Assembly (NCBI GenBank): GCA_002501605.1
Contig: DANW01000022.1
Span: 2,140 to 23,550 of the forward strand
Direction: 5' to 3'
From: Euryarchaeota archaeon UBA28
GTDB taxonomy: Archaea; Thermoplasmatota; Poseidoniia; Poseidoniales; Thalassarchaeaceae
Length of the DNA: 21,411 bases
In this document: piece by piece, positions 1 to 7,349 of the stretch
How positions within the stretch are numbered: the first letter of the stretch is position 1
How the letters are laid out: the number at the start of each line of letters is the position of its first letter
The notes under the pieces: generated by a model
Seen by the model: the letters and a program-made list of their open reading frames with translations, nothing else
What the model was told of the DNA's origin: nothing
Database searches by the model: none
Program-made: the position numbers and the translations under genes

Positions 1-1
1 C

Positions 2-814
2 CACGATGACCACTCGGACGAGGAACACCACGAGATGGGTGCGCTCATCATACACATAGAGGAAGAAGGGGACTACGGGTTCGCTCTGCCCAATGACGTA
101 GAAATGTTCGTTATCATGGGCGAGGGAGGTCACGATGATCATGATGACCACGATGACCACGATGACCACGACGACCACTCGGACGAGGAGGACGACCACG
201 ACGACCACTCGGATGAGGAAGACGACCATGACGATGGCAGTGGTGAGATTGTCGCTGATGACGATGAGGAGGCATTCGACTATGACCCTCACAGCTGGCT
301 AGATCCAATCTCGTTCAATGAGCAACTGAATCTTGTGCTTGAAAAGATGATTATCACATTCCCCGCTGGAACGGATGTTTTCACGGCCAATGCAGAGACC
401 TACTCAGCAAGCCTGATTCAACTGGATAGTCGTTTTGAAACAGCATTCGGTGATGATGGAAGCTGTGTGACAGGTGGGTACGACAAAACCATCGTAGCCA
501 ACCACAATGCCTACTCGTACTTATCAGTGAGATACGATATCGACATATTGACAGTCCATGGATTAGATCCAGAGGGAGAACCATCTCCTGGGGAAATTGC
601 TGAGGTAGTTGAGCAGATCAACGAAAAGGGAATTACCACACTGTTCATTGAAGAATATACTGATTCCAGCGCAGTGCAGAGTATTGTCGAGGAAACAGGC
701 GTTTCCGTGAAAATACTATACACAATGGAGATGCAGCCAAGCGACTCTAACGATGACTATCTATCGATGATGGATAAGAACCTCAACAATATGGTAGCAG
801 GAATTGGATGCTAA
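2..814 (+). CDS. znuA: Zinc ABC transporter substrate-binding protein (ZnuA-like), 5' partial
   Basis: This is the extracytoplasmic metal-capturing component of a zinc/manganese ABC importer (cluster A-I, ZnuA/TroA family). The reading frame is open to the left edge, so the N-terminus, with its signal peptide or lipobox and first metal ligand, lies outside the window; the ATG at 35 is internal. A long His/Asp/Glu-rich loop is encoded at about 131-235, with a further copy at the left edge. It is followed by the family motif DPHSWLDP (from nt 284), then NHNAYSYL, GLDPEGEPSP, FIEEYTD and a C-terminal DDYLSMMDKNL, all in the ZnuA order. The His-rich loop is typical of zinc rather than manganese binders. 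Two late Cys (in GSCVTGG and the terminal GIGC) could form a disulfide, as in ZnuA. The next genes encode a small peptide, the ATPase and the permease, so this is the first visible gene of the operon. Zinc specificity is inferred from the loop. Confidence 0.93.
   Translation, partial: HDDHSDEEHHEMGALIIHIEEEGDYGFALPNDVEMFVIMGEGGHDDHDDHDDHDDHDDHSDEEDDHDDHSDEEDDHDDGSGEIVADDDEEAFDYDPHSWLDPISFNEQLNLVLEKMIITFPAGTDVFTANAETYSASLIQLDSRFETAFGDDGSCVTGGYDKTIVANHNAYSYLSVRYDIDILTVHGLDPEGEPSPGEIAEVVEQINEKGITTLFIEEYTDSSAVQSIVEETGVSVKILYTMEMQPSDSNDDYLSMMDKNLNNMVAGIGC
131..235 (+). repeat. Tandem coding repeat of His-Asp-Asp units in znuA
   Basis: A period-9 array (variants of CACGATGAC) encodes repeated His-Asp-Asp. 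Within it a 30-base unit encoding HDDHSDEEDD is duplicated head to tail at 167-196 and 197-226, differing only at synonymous third positions. A related copy encoding HDDHSDEEHH sits at 2-31, about 135 bases upstream. Such arrays can change copy number by slippage, so the length of the metal-binding loop may vary between strains. Confidence 0.85.
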
Positions 815-853
815 ACACAGACCTGGAAATTATAGAGGAGGAGGAAGCACAAA

Positions 854-949
854 ATGGTAGAGTCACTACCAATCATCTTTGTTGGTTCAATTTTCCTCCT
901 CCTCTCCCTTTCTTTGGTCTACCAGTACATCAGGGCGAAATTCGCCTGA
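854..949 (+). CDS. Hidden 31-aa single-span membrane micropeptide in the zinc transporter operon
   Basis: An ATG at 854 opens a 31-codon frame ending in TGA at 947-949, lying 39 bases after the znuA stop and 57 bases before the znuC start. It is preceded by a very strong Shine-Dalgarno tract, GAGGAGGAGG at 835-844, spaced 9 bases from the ATG. The product has a short N-terminus (MVESLP), a continuous hydrophobic stretch of about 17 residues (IIFVGSIFLLLSLSLVY) and a short basic tail (YIRAKFA), the layout of a single transmembrane helix with its C-terminus inside. It resembles small transporter-associated subunits such as KdpF or AcrZ in architecture only; no homology is claimed. Its place between znuA and znuC suggests it helps assemble, stabilise or regulate the importer. 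A longer frame from 808 overlaps it in another phase but is proline-rich, not membrane-like, and lacks a comparable start signal. Confidence 0.62.
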   Translation: MVESLPIIFVGSIFLLLSLSLVYQYIRAKFA

Positions 950-1006
950 ACGAATGGTATAATGCCCAATGCCCACCCAAAGCGAAACTGAGGGTGGCGA
1001 GGGAGA

Positions 1007-1741
1007 GTGTCAGAAACAATTCTTGACGTCTGCGACTTGTCAGTGGAGAGATCGGGTAAAGTTGTGATAAGAGACGTATGTCTTAACGTTACTGAAGGTG
1101 ACTTTGTTGGTATAGTGGGACCCAATGGAAGTGGTAAGTCAACACTCTTGCTTACTATCCTAGGGGTATTGAAACCGAAGAGTGGAACAATTCAGATTTA
1201 TGGAAAATCACCGAACTCCATGATGACTAACAAAAAAATAGGATGGGTATCTCAGGCGGCTGCAAATCTACCAAAGAATGTTAAGATAACAGTGAGAGAA
1301 TTGGTGAAGCTGGGAACGATAAACCGGGCCAACATGTTCGACCGACTCAAGAGCTCCAGTAATGACAGGGTGGATGAAGCAATCAGAAAAACAGGTTTGG
1401 AGAATGTGAAACATACCGAAATAGGACGACTATCTGGAGGACAGAAGCAACGAGCCGTAATCGCACGAGCATTGGCGTCAGAGGCTGACTTCATCATCTT
1501 GGACGAGCCCATGGTTGGAATAGATCGAGACTCTAAGAATTCTCTTTTGAGGCTTCTAGATAACCTCTGTCATGAGGAAGGTAAAACCATCTTGATGGTT
1601 TCACACGATGTTACTGCGATGCGTCAGACTGCTCACAGATTGGTTTTTCTTGAGGAGACCATTAGATTTGATGGTCCGGTAAAATCATTTCCTGGTATGG
1701 ATAAACTCGCCGATTTGAGGGGTATTGAGCCGGTTCACTGA
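1007..1741 (+). CDS. znuC: Zinc ABC transporter ATP-binding protein (ZnuC-like)
   Basis: This is the cytosolic ATPase that powers the metal importer, 244 residues, the usual length for this class. Visible motifs are Walker A GPNGSGKST (residues 38-46), Q-loop at WVSQ (about 83), ABC signature LSGGQKQ (142-148), Walker B FIILDEP (162-168) and the switch histidine in VSHD (about 200). The start is a GTG at 1007 behind a purine-rich GAGGGAGA. The permease gene follows after a 33-base gap. The order binding protein, ATPase, permease matches znu/troABC-type operons, which fixes the likely metal role; a bare ATPase sequence could not do so alone. Confidence 0.93.
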   Translation: MSETILDVCDLSVERSGKVVIRDVCLNVTEGDFVGIVGPNGSGKSTLLLTILGVLKPKSGTIQIYGKSPNSMMTNKKIGWVSQAAANLPKNVKITVRELVKLGTINRANMFDRLKSSSNDRVDEAIRKTGLENVKHTEIGRLSGGQKQRAVIARALASEADFIILDEPMVGIDRDSKNSLLRLLDNLCHEEGKTILMVSHDVTAMRQTAHRLVFLEETIRFDGPVKSFPGMDKLADLRGIEPVH

Positions 1742-1774
1742 ATGAATGATAATGATTAGGTTTGAGGGTTAAAC

Positions 1775-2710
1775 ATGGGTATCGGAGTAACTTTACTGGA
1801 GTTCCTTTCTCCGATAATGCAGGAGGCCTCTCATCTCATGCCAGGGGAGGTTTTCCCGGAGTTCTTTAGATTAGAAATGTTTCAACGCTCGTTGTTAGCG
1901 GCTGTAATCGTCTCAATCGTTGCTGGGTATCTCGGGTCATTCCTTCTTGTTAGAAACCTGGCTTTAATCGGAGATGGACTGGCACATGTTTCATTCGGAG
2001 GGGTGGCGGTTGGAATCGTACTTGGCGCCACATCCCCTCTACATTATGCGCTGGTCGCAAGCGTGACATCCGCAATTATGATTTACGAGCTTCAGTCAAG
2101 GAATATTCTAGCTGGGGATGCGTCAATCGCGATTTTTCTGACAGGGATGCTGGCCTTCGGACTCGTCTATTTGAGATACTCTGGTGTGGGCATAACAGTT
2201 GAAGTGGAGAGCTATCTCTGGGGCGACCTTCTTCTCACATCATCCAATGACTTAGATACCATAGCCTTCTTTTGCATTGGGTCATATTTGTTTTTGACCT
2301 TCATGCAACCTGTATTATTGGCCACAGCAGTTGACCCACTCTCATCCCATGTACAGGGTATACCCGTGCGTCAGGTCGGTCTTCTGTTTAGCGTCATCAC
2401 CGCGACTGTGGTGGTGACTATGGTGCAGGTCGTGGGAACTCTTCTTGTTACAGCCCTGCTTGTCACCCCGGCGGCAACAGCACAACTTTTCTCTAGGAGC
2501 TTCAGGGCCTGTCTTTTTTGGTCACAGGTCTTCGGGCTGGTATCCGTCTTCCTTGGGCTCTATTTCTCAGCCGAGCTCAATACAGGAAGTGGTGCAATGA
2601 TAGCTCTAGTGGCGGCAATTTTGTTTGCTATCATTGGGGGAATTGTTGCACTGAAAAGCTCCATTTCACAGATCTCAAGAGTGTGGTCAATACAAGCGGG
2701 AGAAATCTGA
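1775..2710 (+). CDS. znuB: Zinc ABC transporter permease (ZnuB-like, ABC-3 family)
   Basis: This is the membrane channel of the metal importer, 311 residues, with about eight or nine hydrophobic segments. Family hallmarks of ABC-3 permeases are present: an early GYLGSFLLVRNLALIGDGLA stretch with the conserved GDGLAHVSFGG, and a later VGTLLVTALLVTPAATAQL segment. It is somewhat longer than the usual 260-290 residues because of an N-terminal extension of about 35 residues before the first clear helix. Internal Mets within the extension (at residues 15, 22 and 35) give possible later starts. The gene ends only 6 bases before the convergent pyrI stop, so the two transcripts probably overlap at their 3' ends; no clear terminator lies between them. 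Confidence 0.92.
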   Translation: MGIGVTLLEFLSPIMQEASHLMPGEVFPEFFRLEMFQRSLLAAVIVSIVAGYLGSFLLVRNLALIGDGLAHVSFGGVAVGIVLGATSPLHYALVASVTSAIMIYELQSRNILAGDASIAIFLTGMLAFGLVYLRYSGVGITVEVESYLWGDLLLTSSNDLDTIAFFCIGSYLFLTFMQPVLLATAVDPLSSHVQGIPVRQVGLLFSVITATVVVTMVQVVGTLLVTALLVTPAATAQLFSRSFRACLFWSQVFGLVSVFLGLYFSAELNTGSGAMIALVAAILFAIIGGIVALKSSISQISRVWSIQAGEI

Positions 2711-2716
2711 ACTTAC

Positions 2717-3184
2717 TCAGAGGATGTTGTCGACTATGTCAGTCATAGTCTGTACCTTTCCACAATAGTAGCATCTGATTTCCATCGGTTCCCTAGACAC
2801 TACTCTCAGCTTCTGTGGAAGTGGCTCCCTGTCATTCTGTGTTATGCAGTTCGTAAAGGTACACCTAGCTACATTCACCAGTTCTTCTGCTAGCTCCACA
2901 ACCCTCTTCTCTGCGACCCCATAGTTTCTGATTATCGCTACACTAGCATTCGGAGAGATCAAAGCAAGCCTGTCCAATTCCTCTTGATTCAGCTCCAAAT
3001 CCTCGATTTTTAGAAGGTCCTTTCTACCCATCTTGTCACTCGGTACATTCATGACTAGGGAAACAGGATTTGACCTGTTGATGTCTATTCTAAGCATCCT
3101 AATGACTTGTAATGCGTGACCTGCTGGAATATGATCGATTACTGTGCCATTGCAAATAGCAGTTACTCTACGCATCTCGCTCAT
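2717..3184 (-). CDS. pyrI: Aspartate carbamoyltransferase regulatory subunit
   Basis: This is the regulatory chain of aspartate transcarbamoylase, the enzyme that starts pyrimidine synthesis; it binds nucleotide effectors and links the catalytic trimers. It has 155 residues, as expected. The N-terminal allosteric domain shows GTVIDHIPAGHALQV and KMGRKDLLKIE. The C-terminal zinc domain carries CTFTNC (C-x4-C) and CYYC (C-x2-C), the four structural zinc ligands. Its ATG overlaps the last base of the pyrB stop (TAATG), and AAGGAGGTG (plus-strand 3190-3198), an almost ideal Shine-Dalgarno site, sits inside the end of pyrB. The pair is therefore translationally coupled, ensuring matched subunit amounts. 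The pyrB-pyrI arrangement is common in archaea and enteric bacteria. Confidence 0.97.
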   Translation of the reverse strand: MSEMRRVTAICNGTVIDHIPAGHALQVIRMLRIDINRSNPVSLVMNVPSDKMGRKDLLKIEDLELNQEELDRLALISPNASVAIIRNYGVAEKRVVELAEELVNVARCTFTNCITQNDREPLPQKLRVVSREPMEIRCYYCGKVQTMTDIVDNIL

Positions 3185-4113
3185 TACTTCACCTCCTTAG
3201 GAATTGTAACACCAAGGCCTCTGCACAGAAGGGCCATCCGTGTTGGAACTCCATTGAATGCTTGTTGGAAGTACCTTGCATGGGGGGTTGAGTCCAAGCT
3301 TGGATGTAATTCACCAACCCTTGGGAGAGGGTGCATTACAATCATCCCGTCTTTGGCACCATGCATGTCTTCTGACCCAAGCATATAGATTCCTGCTACT
3401 TTGGCATATTCATCCTCATCGGGAAAACGCTCCTTCTGGATTCTAGTCATGTATATTACGTCAGCATCAGGAATTGAACTACTAAGGTTAGAGCTCTCAG
3501 AAATCTCAGCACCAGAGGATCGCAGGTCGCGAACTATCTCTTCAGGCATAGACAATGTTTCTGGAGACACCAGAGTCAGCTTAGCCCCGAAACGAATCAG
3601 AGCGTGAGACAGACTATGAACGGTTCTTCCATACCTCAGGTCCCCGACCAGAACCACGTTCAAACCGTCAATCTTTCCGTGGGCCTCCATTATGGTGAAT
3701 AGATCCAACATGGTCTGAGTGGGATGATTCCCAGCACCATCCCCTGCATTGAGTATCGGGATATCCACTGCATCGGCACTGTACTGAGCAGCGCCCTGCC
3801 TCGGATGTCTGATCACAGCGATATCGGCATACCCATCAACCATCTGCATTGTATCATACAGAGTCTCCCCCTTTGCGACAGATGTTCCCACGGATGTGAA
3901 GTTCAGTACAGAACCCCCCAGTCGCTTCATTGCCGTCTCAAATGACATCCTCGTTCTCGTTGAGTTCTCGTAGAACATGTTCGCTAGTACCTTTCCTTCA
4001 AGAAGAGGAAGGTGAACTTTTCCACTCGCTACTGGTATTAATCTCTTCGAATCATCGAGAATGGACAATATCTCTTCATTGCTAAGGTCATCCATAGTCA
4101 CTACGTCGGACAT
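3184..4113 (-). CDS. pyrB: Aspartate carbamoyltransferase catalytic subunit
   Basis: This enzyme joins carbamoyl phosphate and aspartate into N-carbamoyl-aspartate in the cytosol, the committed step of UMP synthesis. It has 309 residues, the family norm. Visible active-site motifs are the carbamoyl-phosphate loop ENSTRTRMSFE (about residues 50-60), VAKGET, RHPRQGAAQY, HPTQTMLDLFT, the aspartate-loop region MTRIQKERFPDE and HPLPRVGE near the C-terminus. The ATG start at 4113 follows a GGGAG purine stretch. It is the first gene of a pyrBI unit that runs away from a sugar-kinase gene across a 113-base divergent spacer, which must hold its promoter. Confidence 0.97.
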   Translation of the reverse strand: MSDVVTMDDLSNEEILSILDDSKRLIPVASGKVHLPLLEGKVLANMFYENSTRTRMSFETAMKRLGGSVLNFTSVGTSVAKGETLYDTMQMVDGYADIAVIRHPRQGAAQYSADAVDIPILNAGDGAGNHPTQTMLDLFTIMEAHGKIDGLNVVLVGDLRYGRTVHSLSHALIRFGAKLTLVSPETLSMPEEIVRDLRSSGAEISESSNLSSSIPDADVIYMTRIQKERFPDEDEYAKVAGIYMLGSEDMHGAKDGMIVMHPLPRVGELHPSLDSTPHARYFQQAFNGVPTRMALLCRGLGVTIPKEVK

Positions 4114-4132
4114 TGCTCTCCCTTCGTTCCGG

Positions 4133-4158
4133 TGGCAACTAGGTCATATGTGTTGCCA
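4133..4158. promoter_or_regulatory. 7-bp inverted repeat in the pyrB/sugar-kinase divergent spacer
   Basis: TGGCAAC at 4133-4139 and GTTGCCA at 4152-4158 form a perfect 7-base inverted repeat with a 12-base spacer containing CATATG. It lies 20-45 bases upstream of the pyrB start, in the only spacer from which both pyrBI and the kinase operon can be read. An operator for a dimeric regulator, or part of the pyrB core promoter, is plausible. An inverted repeat of this size could also arise by chance in such a spacer. No strong archaeal TATA box was recognised on either strand. Confidence 0.3.
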
Positions 4159-4226
4159 TTCAAGAGATTCATGAATATGTCACAAAACCGTCGTCTTGAT
4201 GTGTAGTGAATGGCTCGGGTTGGTAG

Positions 4227-5195
4227 ATGATAATCAGCCGAACTCCCCTCAGAGCATCCTTCTGTGGGGGTGGAACCGATATAGACGGGTTTTCAAACTC
4301 TCATGCAGATGGAGGCAAGGTCGTCTCACTCGCCTTGGATAAATACATCTACGTTATCGTGAACAGGAGGTTTGATAACAAGGTCCGTGTATCCTATTCA
4401 GCACTTGAGATTGTAGATGATTTTGAGAATATTAATCATGAACTGGTCAGAGAGGCGATGAGAATAACAGGAGTGACCTCAGGCGTCGAGATAACGACAA
4501 TCGCTGACATTCCATCACGAGGAACGGGTCTGGGGTCATCCTCCACAGTTACGGTAGGCCTTCTAAACGCCCTTCACAAATTCTCCGGTCATGACGCATC
4601 CCCTGAACAGCTAGCTGAAGAGGCTTGCAGGATAGAAATTGATATTCTTGGTCAGCCAATAGGAAGGCAGGACCAGTATGCTGCTGCCTTTGGCGGCATA
4701 AATTCTATTTCATTCGGATCAGATGGAGTGTCGGTTAATCCACTGGATATCACCTGCAAATCAGATATCTCAGATCAGTTTACTTTGGTATTTACAGGAC
4801 TATCCAGAAGCGCCTCTGAAGTACTCGAAGAAGAACCAGATAATCCCGACGACAAACTCTCAAGAATGAGGAAAATTAGGTCACAGGCAGATTTAGCCGA
4901 GCAGTATCTAAACGCATCGGATCTGTATAAACTAGGCCTTCTGATAGGTGAGGCTTGGGAGACTAAAAGGGGCATATCATCTGGCATAACAGGAACAGAG
5001 ATTGATCTACTTCATCAGGAGATAATGTCAATCGGAGCTTCTGGTGCGAAGCTACTAGGGGCAGGAGGGGGAGGATTCTTTCTCGTTCATGGAACTCCAT
5101 CTTTCAGAACGAAGCTCAGTGGACTCAGGCAGGCAAACAAGCTAATTCCAGTAGGCTTGGACCATAAAGGATCCACAATTATTTACGAAGGTTGA
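4227..5195 (+). CDS. GHMP-family sugar kinase, D-glycero-D-manno-heptose 7-phosphate kinase-like (HddA type)
   Basis: This 322-residue protein is a GHMP kinase most like HddA, which phosphorylates D-glycero-alpha-D-manno-heptose 7-phosphate at C1 on the way to an activated heptose for surface glycans. Evidence is the N-terminal RTPLRASFCGGGTD, the ATP-binding glycine/serine loop SRGTGLGSSSTV (about residues 98-108), the GRQDQYAAAFGG motif (about 146-157) typical of this subgroup, and the C-terminal GASGAKLLGAGGGGFF. The start is an ATG at 4227 with only a weak ribosome site (GGTTGG). It is followed after 5 bases by a secreted, sequon-rich surface protein, consistent with a surface-sugar role. 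Exact substrate is not certain: related kinases act on fucose or other sugars. No other heptose-pathway gene is visible in the window. Confidence 0.85.
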   Translation: MIISRTPLRASFCGGGTDIDGFSNSHADGGKVVSLALDKYIYVIVNRRFDNKVRVSYSALEIVDDFENINHELVREAMRITGVTSGVEITTIADIPSRGTGLGSSSTVTVGLLNALHKFSGHDASPEQLAEEACRIEIDILGQPIGRQDQYAAAFGGINSISFGSDGVSVNPLDITCKSDISDQFTLVFTGLSRSASEVLEEEPDNPDDKLSRMRKIRSQADLAEQYLNASDLYKLGLLIGEAWETKRGISSGITGTEIDLLHQEIMSIGASGAKLLGAGGGGFFLVHGTPSFRTKLSGLRQANKLIPVGLDHKGSTIIYEG

Positions 5196-5200
5196 AGAAG

Positions 5201-7333
5201 ATGAAATTTGTAAGATTCGTCACATGCTTCACAATTTTGATGTTAATATCCATTTCCCCCCTATCATTCGCCGATTCAGAAACCCAAGTGAATGACTCCC
5301 AACAGCCACTCGAAATTATCGGGCACTCAAAGCTAATATTCCTCGAAACATTTTCCCCCGGTTCCCAGGTAAATGCTACCTGGGAGCTACAAATATCAAT
5401 TGGTGAGAGTTATGGTACCGATTTGTTACCAAACCAGTCTTTGGGAATTAGGACTCAGATTGATAGGTACCTAGGAGACGATGACGGTAATCTGACCGAG
5501 AATGAGACTGCTTCTTTCTCACAGTTGATTACATCAGCTAGGTCATGGGATAACTCTGAATTGGCAGGTTGTTGTATCTTTGACTATGAACCATTAACTC
5601 TCACCAGTCCTGTAAATCTGACAATATCTCCACCTCTTCCGGGACCAGTTCTCTCTGAGTCCGAATCGAGCTGGGGTTGGGAGGAATCAGCCGATCTAGT
5701 TGCGACAAGCGATCAGAGATCGACACGGCTGTTGGATTTGCCAAGAACAGGAGCCCTTGTCGAGGAAGTCCCACTTGTAGTTACTCTTCAGAGCCCCTGG
5801 GAGCTAAAGTTCAGTGCAATGCAGGAGATTATCTCAGGTGCCCCAACAAATTTCTCAGTCCACAGAACAGACTCTCCGGTATACTCTACAATCAGGATTG
5901 CAATCGGACAAAACGACCCTCCATCCATCGTGGTAAACAGAACGGGGGATGCCTCAATTTCTGTACCGCTGGACAGTCCACTCAGCTTCTTCTCAGAATG
6001 TCAAGATAGCGTTCTCGAATCACCTCAATATGTATGGTTATTCAGCAATAACGGGACAGTAGTGAGTAGTGTTACAGGAACTCAATCGAAGGAACATGGG
6101 ACGGTCACAACTATCATTCCCTCAGATTTTGGATTCTCATCAGCAGATGTACTCAGTGCGAACTTAAAATGCAGGGACTCCCATGGCACATCTTCTAATT
6201 GGTATCAGAGTGTAATTGTCGACGGGGAAAACCCGACCTATGAAATCAGGCTCACAGAGATCACAAAGTCTGGGATAGAAATTGAACACAACGTATCCGA
6301 TGATATCCTTAAGATAAGGCAGGACAGTGAATTATATGTTGATATAATTGCAACAGACTCTTCAAACCTCCCCGTTTCGATAACTGTAACCTCAAACAAA
6401 TCCCAAGGATGGAGGCAGTTCTCTATTGATGAACTCCATTTCTCCACCTCCTTTACTCAGGGAGTCCAAGTCAATGGGATGCATATGCCGGTTGAAGAGA
6501 GGCACCTTCAGAGAGAGAAAACCCTCTGGAATGTTATGCTGAACGTCTCTGATGAAGCTGGAAACACCGTCGAAAAAATATGGGAGGTACAGGTGGAAGA
6601 CTCATCAGCTCCCGTTGTAATGCCTTCTCTTTTCGTTAACTCGGATGTCATGGCCCCTTCAAATCCACCTCGTCTTGGCGATAATCTCACTCTATTCCTA
6701 TCGGATTCTTTTGATGACTTGGATAGTATCGACGATACTATGTGGACTATATCTGTAGATGGCGAGATTTATGTTCAAGATTCAAATTGGAGTATCGCTG
6801 AAAAGACATTATTGCCCCCTCTTGAGATAGGTGGACACACAATAAACATACAAGCCGAAGATTCAAACTCTAATTCTGGCAATCTTTCATTCCAATTCTC
6901 AATAGAGCCCCCATTGGGTTTCTCAATCGAAGTAACTGACACCTCCATTTCCGAAAAGCCCTCGATAGGAAACAGCGTAACAGTTACCGTGTTCGCCAAG
7001 AATTCATACTCCTCAGTAGGATCGGCCAGATTGTGTCATCTGACGGAATGTTCTGACTTTGTTCTTATGCCAGGGGCCCCATATGGTGGTTTCACACTCC
7101 AACTAGAAGTCATACCAGACAACACTGGTGATTTGGATATGAGTATTGAATGGATAGGGACTGAGGATGGAGAATCTGGGACCATTGAATTATCAGGGGT
7201 AATTAACGTCGCAGATAGTCAAGATAACGATTCTAATCATCAAATCAAGGCTTTTCTTCTAGTTTTCTCAATTCTGGTTGCTGTGACACTGGTGGCAAAC
7301 CGCATTTGGGGAGTCAACTCAATGAAGCCCTAG
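5201..7333 (+). CDS. Secreted, C-terminally anchored surface protein of unknown function
   Basis: I do not recognise a named family. The product (710 residues from this ATG) begins with a clear signal peptide (MKFVRF, a hydrophobic core, then SFADSE) and ends with one membrane helix (AFLLVFSILVAVTLVANRIW) and a short tail, so nearly all of it lies outside the cell. The body is beta-rich and low in Lys, with over a dozen N-x-S/T sequons (for example NLTENETAS, NLTLF, NLSFQ) and a few Cys. Repeated patterns such as VQVEDSSAPVV and LNVSDEAGNTV suggest Ig/cadherin-like or PKD-like modules. Start choice: a TTG at 5192 overlaps the kinase stop, but GAAGG at 5187-5191 is spaced 9 bases from the ATG at 5201, so that ATG is preferred. 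It is probably an archaeal envelope glycoprotein; no PGF-type sorting motif was seen. Confidence 0.85.
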   Translation: MKFVRFVTCFTILMLISISPLSFADSETQVNDSQQPLEIIGHSKLIFLETFSPGSQVNATWELQISIGESYGTDLLPNQSLGIRTQIDRYLGDDDGNLTENETASFSQLITSARSWDNSELAGCCIFDYEPLTLTSPVNLTISPPLPGPVLSESESSWGWEESADLVATSDQRSTRLLDLPRTGALVEEVPLVVTLQSPWELKFSAMQEIISGAPTNFSVHRTDSPVYSTIRIAIGQNDPPSIVVNRTGDASISVPLDSPLSFFSECQDSVLESPQYVWLFSNNGTVVSSVTGTQSKEHGTVTTIIPSDFGFSSADVLSANLKCRDSHGTSSNWYQSVIVDGENPTYEIRLTEITKSGIEIEHNVSDDILKIRQDSELYVDIIATDSSNLPVSITVTSNKSQGWRQFSIDELHFSTSFTQGVQVNGMHMPVEERHLQREKTLWNVMLNVSDEAGNTVEKIWEVQVEDSSAPVVMPSLFVNSDVMAPSNPPRLGDNLTLFLSDSFDDLDSIDDTMWTISVDGEIYVQDSNWSIAEKTLLPPLEIGGHTINIQAEDSNSNSGNLSFQFSIEPPLGFSIEVTDTSISEKPSIGNSVTVTVFAKNSYSSVGSARLCHLTECSDFVLMPGAPYGGFTLQLEVIPDNTGDLDMSIEWIGTEDGESGTIELSGVINVADSQDNDSNHQIKAFLLVFSILVAVTLVANRIWGVNSMKP

Positions 7334-7349
7334 TTTCACACATTCTTCA

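Noticed and set aside
956..967. TATAAT-like string before znuC as an internal promoter
   Set aside because: It is a single A/T match inside an operon, of bacterial -10 type in a probably archaeal genome; not enough to call.
808..1026. 72-aa plus-strand frame spanning the znuA-znuC gap
   Set aside because: It overlaps the better-supported 31-aa frame and the znuC start in another phase, has a proline-rich, unremarkable sequence and no ribosome site at its ATG.
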